A stretch of 64,000 bases of DNA from JAPUME01 sp027294185 (GTDB lineage Bacteria > Acidobacteriota > Terriglobia > UBA7540 > JAPUME01), in assembly GCA_963555835.3 (NCBI GenBank), contig CAUVWZ020000002.1, positions 1,922,001 through 1,986,000 of the forward strand, written 5' to 3'. This document shows positions 60,928 to 64,000 of the stretch, piece after piece (position 1 is the stretch's first letter; every line of letters starts with the position of its first letter). Below the pieces are notes generated by a model. That model did no database searches. It was not told where the DNA came from and saw only the letters and a program-made list of their open reading frames with translations. Made by a program: the position numbers and the translations under genes.

Positions 60928-61781
60928 GCCAAAGCACCGAGAGGAGCCACCAGGAATTGGCACAACAGCGCGGGTTACGCCCGAACCTGAAACAGATCGA
61001 AAGACGTGATTGGGAACTGTGGTCGATCGCGCTGATTCTCATTACCGTATTCGGCGGCGGGTTGATTCTGTTTCTCTATTCCGCCAGCCTGGTTCCCGGG
61101 ACTCTGCCGCCGTCGTTAAGCCGCTTCTTTGGTCTGCTGTTGTTCGGCCTGGTGGGGTTGGTCTTGCTTCTAAACATTTACCTCATCGATAAGAGGCGTT
61201 CGTTAAGTCAGTTGCGCCAGTTGGCCCTCGAGCAGGAGGCGGAACTGGCCGAGCAAGCACGGATCGCCGTCACCGATCCCCTGACCGGGCTCTACAACCG
61301 GCGCTATTTCGATGAGGTCATGCCCTCCGAGCTGGACCGGGCCATCGAGCAGCAGCGGGGAGTCGATATAATCCTCGTGGACATCGACAACTTCCGGAAA
61401 CTCAACCAGGAGAAAGGGCACTTGCTGGCCGACTACGCGCTGCGGGAATTCGGCGCCATCCTCAAAAGATGCGTCCGGGCAACGGATCATGTTTTCCGCT
61501 TCGGGGGTGACGAGCTTCTGGCGCTGCTTTTCGGCGCCAAGCCGGACACAACCCCCATCGTGGAGGGGCGCGTGCACCAGTTCCTGAAATCCCACAAACG
61601 ATTTCAGCAGCGATTCGGCGAGCCTCTTACGGTAAGTATCGGAGCCGCCACCTATAAAGAAGGGAACACTCTGGAAGGTCTTGTGGAGGAAGCCGAGGTC
61701 AATCTTCAGGCCGCCAAGGCCGCCAAGGCGGCTCACATGCCGGCCGCATCAACCCCGCCGGACTCTGCAGCACCAAACTAG
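60924..61781 (+). CDS. Membrane GGDEF diguanylate cyclase (GGDEL)
   Basis: A 285-residue protein coupled to the glycosyltransferase by a TTGA overlap (TTG start 60924). Two helices (about 33-52 and 66-87) precede a coiled coil and the GGDEF domain (DPLTGLYNRRYFDE at 118-131, D153/D155 in LVDIDNFRKLN, GGDEL at 194-198, SIGAATY). The active-site residues are intact; Leu for the last Phe is tolerated in active cyclases. Its place suggests local c-di-GMP supply for the HEAT-GT2 complex. Shares its R-x-W-x-LW plus two-helix front end with the convergent gene at 61815. Confidence 0.9.
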   Translation: MSQSTERSHQELAQQRGLRPNLKQIERRDWELWSIALILITVFGGGLILFLYSASLVPGTLPPSLSRFFGLLLFGLVGLVLLLNIYLIDKRRSLSQLRQLALEQEAELAEQARIAVTDPLTGLYNRRYFDEVMPSELDRAIEQQRGVDIILVDIDNFRKLNQEKGHLLADYALREFGAILKRCVRATDHVFRFGGDELLALLFGAKPDTTPIVEGRVHQFLKSHKRFQQRFGEPLTVSIGAATYKEGNTLEGLVEEAEVNLQAAKAAKAAHMPAASTPPDSAAPN

Positions 61782-61814
61782 CGAAAACCGGAACGCCAAA
61801 CACCCTTCATCCCG

Positions 61815-63740
61815 TCACTCTTCGCCATCTTGCGCTTCATCCTTAGGCTTTGATTCCGCGTCGTTGTGAGCGGATTCGCGGGCCTTTACCAGGGACTCCT
61901 CAGCCGCCGTCAGGGCCGCCTGGCTTTCCATGCCGGAAGTGTAGGTCCCGATTCCGAAATCAAGGGAGAAGGAATCTTTGGCTTCTGAGTCCTCCACAAT
62001 CTTTCGGACCCGCCGTGCGAAAACCTGGGCTCCATCTTCCGGGGTGCCCGGAAGTACGGCCAGGAATTCGTCCGGCCCGTAGCGGAGAACGAAATCATTT
62101 TGCCGCGCCGTCTTCTGAATCAGGTCTGCAGCCTGGCTCACCACCGCCTCGCCTTCGGCGCCATCCACTCCTCCCGTGGCCGGATCAGGGCCGTTGACTC
62201 CCGCCAGGACGAAAGAGACGGAACTGTTGCTCCAATCCGCGCGCGAAACCTCCCGCGCCATCACATCCGGGAGAGCCTGCCGGTCCAATGCCTTGGTCAA
62301 CGGGTCCAGCGGCAACTGCCCGGAGAAGAATCGCGCTTCCAGATAATTGGAGAGGATAAACCTTCTCAAGCGGCTGATATCAGCCTGCCTCTTCTGCAGG
62401 TACCAGGAGCTCAATCCCACGACACCGACCAACCCGGATATCCAGTAGATGAATTGCTCCCGCAGGATCGTCCCCAGATCCAAGCGGGGGATCAGCGTGG
62501 GAAACGAAAGCCCTGCGATGAGTAACAGAGTCAATGCGCCGAGCAAAGTAACGCCCGCTCTCCAGAGTTTCCAGTTTCGGGTTTCCAGTTGGGCCAGCTC
62601 TTCCACCAGGGGAGGTTGAGGATCACCTTCGGCCGCGGCGTGCTTCCGGAAGAATTCGCGTCCAAAGGAAATCAGGGCGTCTGTGGCGCGACGCCGCGCC
62701 CGCTGGCCGGACTCTTCCTCGGTCGTATGGAAGCTGGCCAGAAGCATGGTGAGCTCATACACCGGCTTGGCATAATTCGGAGCCAACCGTGCCGCCTGGC
62801 GAAGCGACTCCTGGGCGTCCGGATACCTTCCGGCCTTTTGTTGCTCGACGGCTTTGCGGAGATATTTCTCCGCCTTCAATTCCCCCGAATCCCGAACCTC
62901 TCCTCCACCCCCATTCTCGAGCTCCTGAAAGAGGGGCACAGCAGTGGCCTTTGCCACATCGGCCACCTCGGAGGATACTTCCTCGGGAATGGGCTCTTCG
63001 ATTTCTTCAGCTTCAGGGGCGAATTCCAGAACTTTCACACTCGACCGATAGTCGAGAAAGCCGGAGACGATCAGGGCCGTCAATGCCCCGAGACGGTCCG
63101 GCTCTTGCGGCCCCGCCGAGGCCACCAGATCAGCGATGGGAGTCTCTTCCTGCACCAAACGAATCAGGTTCTGTTCCTGCGGCAGGAGCCAGGCAATGCT
63201 GTCGGGCTGAGGAACGGTGGCGGAAGCGACAGTCGCATCCGGAGCTTCCAGCAGTGGCAGAAACCGCTTGGGATCGGACTTTCGTACCGACTGAAGAATC
63301 TGAGGAATCGTCGGCACCAGCACCAGGTAGTCCTCATCCACATAAACGTGCTTTTCAAAAACGAATTTCCCCGCCGTCAGAGAGAACAGAGTCTGGAAAA
63401 TTCCCACTACCTGCTCTTTGAGGCCTTCCCTGACGTCGTTCTCGCTGAGGATGCCCAATTCCACAAGGATTCGCCCCAGTCGGCAGCCGGGCTCGACCAG
63501 CGCGGTGGCCTTGTCGTACTCTGCCGGCCCGATGCGTCCCTGCTGCAACAACCTTTCGCCGAAGCCGTCGCTGGCAAGGCTGCTGGATGCGTAAACGATT
63601 TCACCGTCCAGAAAGTAGATTGCCTTGCGGATTCTGCCCACCTGCACGCGCAGCGAACCGCTCAAATGCTCCACGGCGATGTGGCGCATCAGGAAGAAGA
63701 TTGTGTAGCTTTCCAGTTGACCTTTGAGGGATTGCGTCAT
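61815..63740 (-). CDS. DUF4388-TPR-membrane protein with degenerate GGDEF domain
   Basis: A 641-residue protein. Domains: DUF4388/PatA-like N-terminus (about 5-150, LSGSLRVQVGRIRKAIYFLDGEIVYASS), a helical region, TPR (about 290-345), RNWKLW followed by two helices (about 395-446), then a GGDEF-like domain (from about 478). The GGDEF site is broken: GPDEF at 555-559, and the metal Asp strand reads FVLAGVNG. It is thus probably a non-catalytic c-di-GMP or GTP sensor. It converges on the GGDEL gene, 34 bases away, and shares its membrane front end. PatA-type proteins regulate surface motility and polymer export in other bacteria. Confidence 0.88.
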   Translation of the reverse strand: MTQSLKGQLESYTIFFLMRHIAVEHLSGSLRVQVGRIRKAIYFLDGEIVYASSSLASDGFGERLLQQGRIGPAEYDKATALVEPGCRLGRILVELGILSENDVREGLKEQVVGIFQTLFSLTAGKFVFEKHVYVDEDYLVLVPTIPQILQSVRKSDPKRFLPLLEAPDATVASATVPQPDSIAWLLPQEQNLIRLVQEETPIADLVASAGPQEPDRLGALTALIVSGFLDYRSSVKVLEFAPEAEEIEEPIPEEVSSEVADVAKATAVPLFQELENGGGGEVRDSGELKAEKYLRKAVEQQKAGRYPDAQESLRQAARLAPNYAKPVYELTMLLASFHTTEEESGQRARRRATDALISFGREFFRKHAAAEGDPQPPLVEELAQLETRNWKLWRAGVTLLGALTLLLIAGLSFPTLIPRLDLGTILREQFIYWISGLVGVVGLSSWYLQKRQADISRLRRFILSNYLEARFFSGQLPLDPLTKALDRQALPDVMAREVSRADWSNSSVSFVLAGVNGPDPATGGVDGAEGEAVVSQAADLIQKTARQNDFVLRYGPDEFLAVLPGTPEDGAQVFARRVRKIVEDSEAKDSFSLDFGIGTYTSGMESQAALTAAEESLVKARESAHNDAESKPKDEAQDGEE

Positions 63741-64000
63741 GAAATCGCTGACTCTTGTGCGGCGGGATCAGTGGCTGCGGACGCAGGGAGGTCGAATTGA
63801 ACCGGATCGCTGCAGGGGGCCGATGCCGGCAGGAAATATGTTAAAGATACCTGACTGCACGTCGCGGATTTGTGAACAGGCTTGCAGCAGAAGTATTTCG
63901 CCAGGTTACTCACGAATGGCCCCTTCGGATCCTCCCTGTTTTCGTTACCCGGCCGTCGTTTTGCTGCCCGGATGCCGCGCGCGCAAATGCGTCCCTATGA

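Noticed and set aside
1..64000. tRNA or rRNA genes
   Set aside because: No T-loop/CCA patterns or rRNA-like sequence were noticed on reading both strands by eye; a covariance scan was not possible.

Overview
This window is a stretch of bacterial chromosome, moderately GC-rich, with tightly packed operons on both strands and frequent GTG and TTG starts. Gene content points to an uncultured member of the Acidobacteriota or a close relative. The clues are a lpdA-lipB-E1alpha-E1beta-E2 cluster, sulfatases and a sialidase, many c-di-GMP and receiver proteins, an alternative-complex-III-like respiratory module, and debris-rich repeat islands with IS200-type transposases. The phylum is an inference; no rRNA or tRNA gene was found to anchor it.

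Layout. 0-6.2 kb: housekeeping genes (pyrF fragment, mltG, ruvX, an M20 peptidase, a Cys/Met-metabolism PLP enzyme), with a possible structured RNA at about 2.63-2.74 kb. 6.3-8.3 kb: a small accessory island with three genes (unknown, HEPN-like, HicB-like) followed by a decayed sulfite-oxidase-like pseudogene. 8.8-16.3 kb: a PAS/pseudo-kinase/receiver protein, then the 2-oxoacid dehydrogenase and lipoylation operon. 16.3-22.1 kb: sulfatase, cupin, then a rearranged zone with gene fragments, REP-like hairpins in two opposed types, a truncated and an intact IS200-like tnpA, and a lone TldD/PmbA protein. 22.1-25.9 kb: TPR protein, glmU and an unknown membrane-anchored protein.

25.9-34.0 kb (minus strand) holds an apparent synthase-dependent exopolysaccharide locus: a HEAT-repeat remnant, a processive family-2 glycosyltransferase, a TPR plus glycosidase-fold protein, and a TPR outer-membrane export protein whose beta-barrel lies in a second reading frame. 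55.9-63.7 kb carries a paralogous version in which an intact HEAT protein, a glycosyltransferase of the same length (474 aa) and a membrane GGDEF protein are translationally coupled. A tandem PilZ protein and a DUF481 protein precede them, and a DUF4388/degenerate-GGDEF protein faces them. Together these suggest two related, c-di-GMP-linked polysaccharide systems built on a HEAT-GT2 pair.

Between them lie a PHP phosphatase, an alkaline-phosphatase-superfamily enzyme, a frameshifted sulfatase (36.7-38.1 kb), a four-gene phosphorelay operon ending in a diguanylate cyclase and a Cys4 receiver protein (38.3-42.4 kb), a receiver remnant and an UlaG-like hydrolase (42.7-43.8 kb), a pentaheme cytochrome/MopB/FeS/NrfD/DUF3341 operon (45.0-50.7 kb), and a run of single genes (alpha/beta hydrolase, LpxL-type acyltransferase, RidA with a basic tail, D-threonine-aldolase-like enzyme, sialidase; 50.9-55.7 kb).
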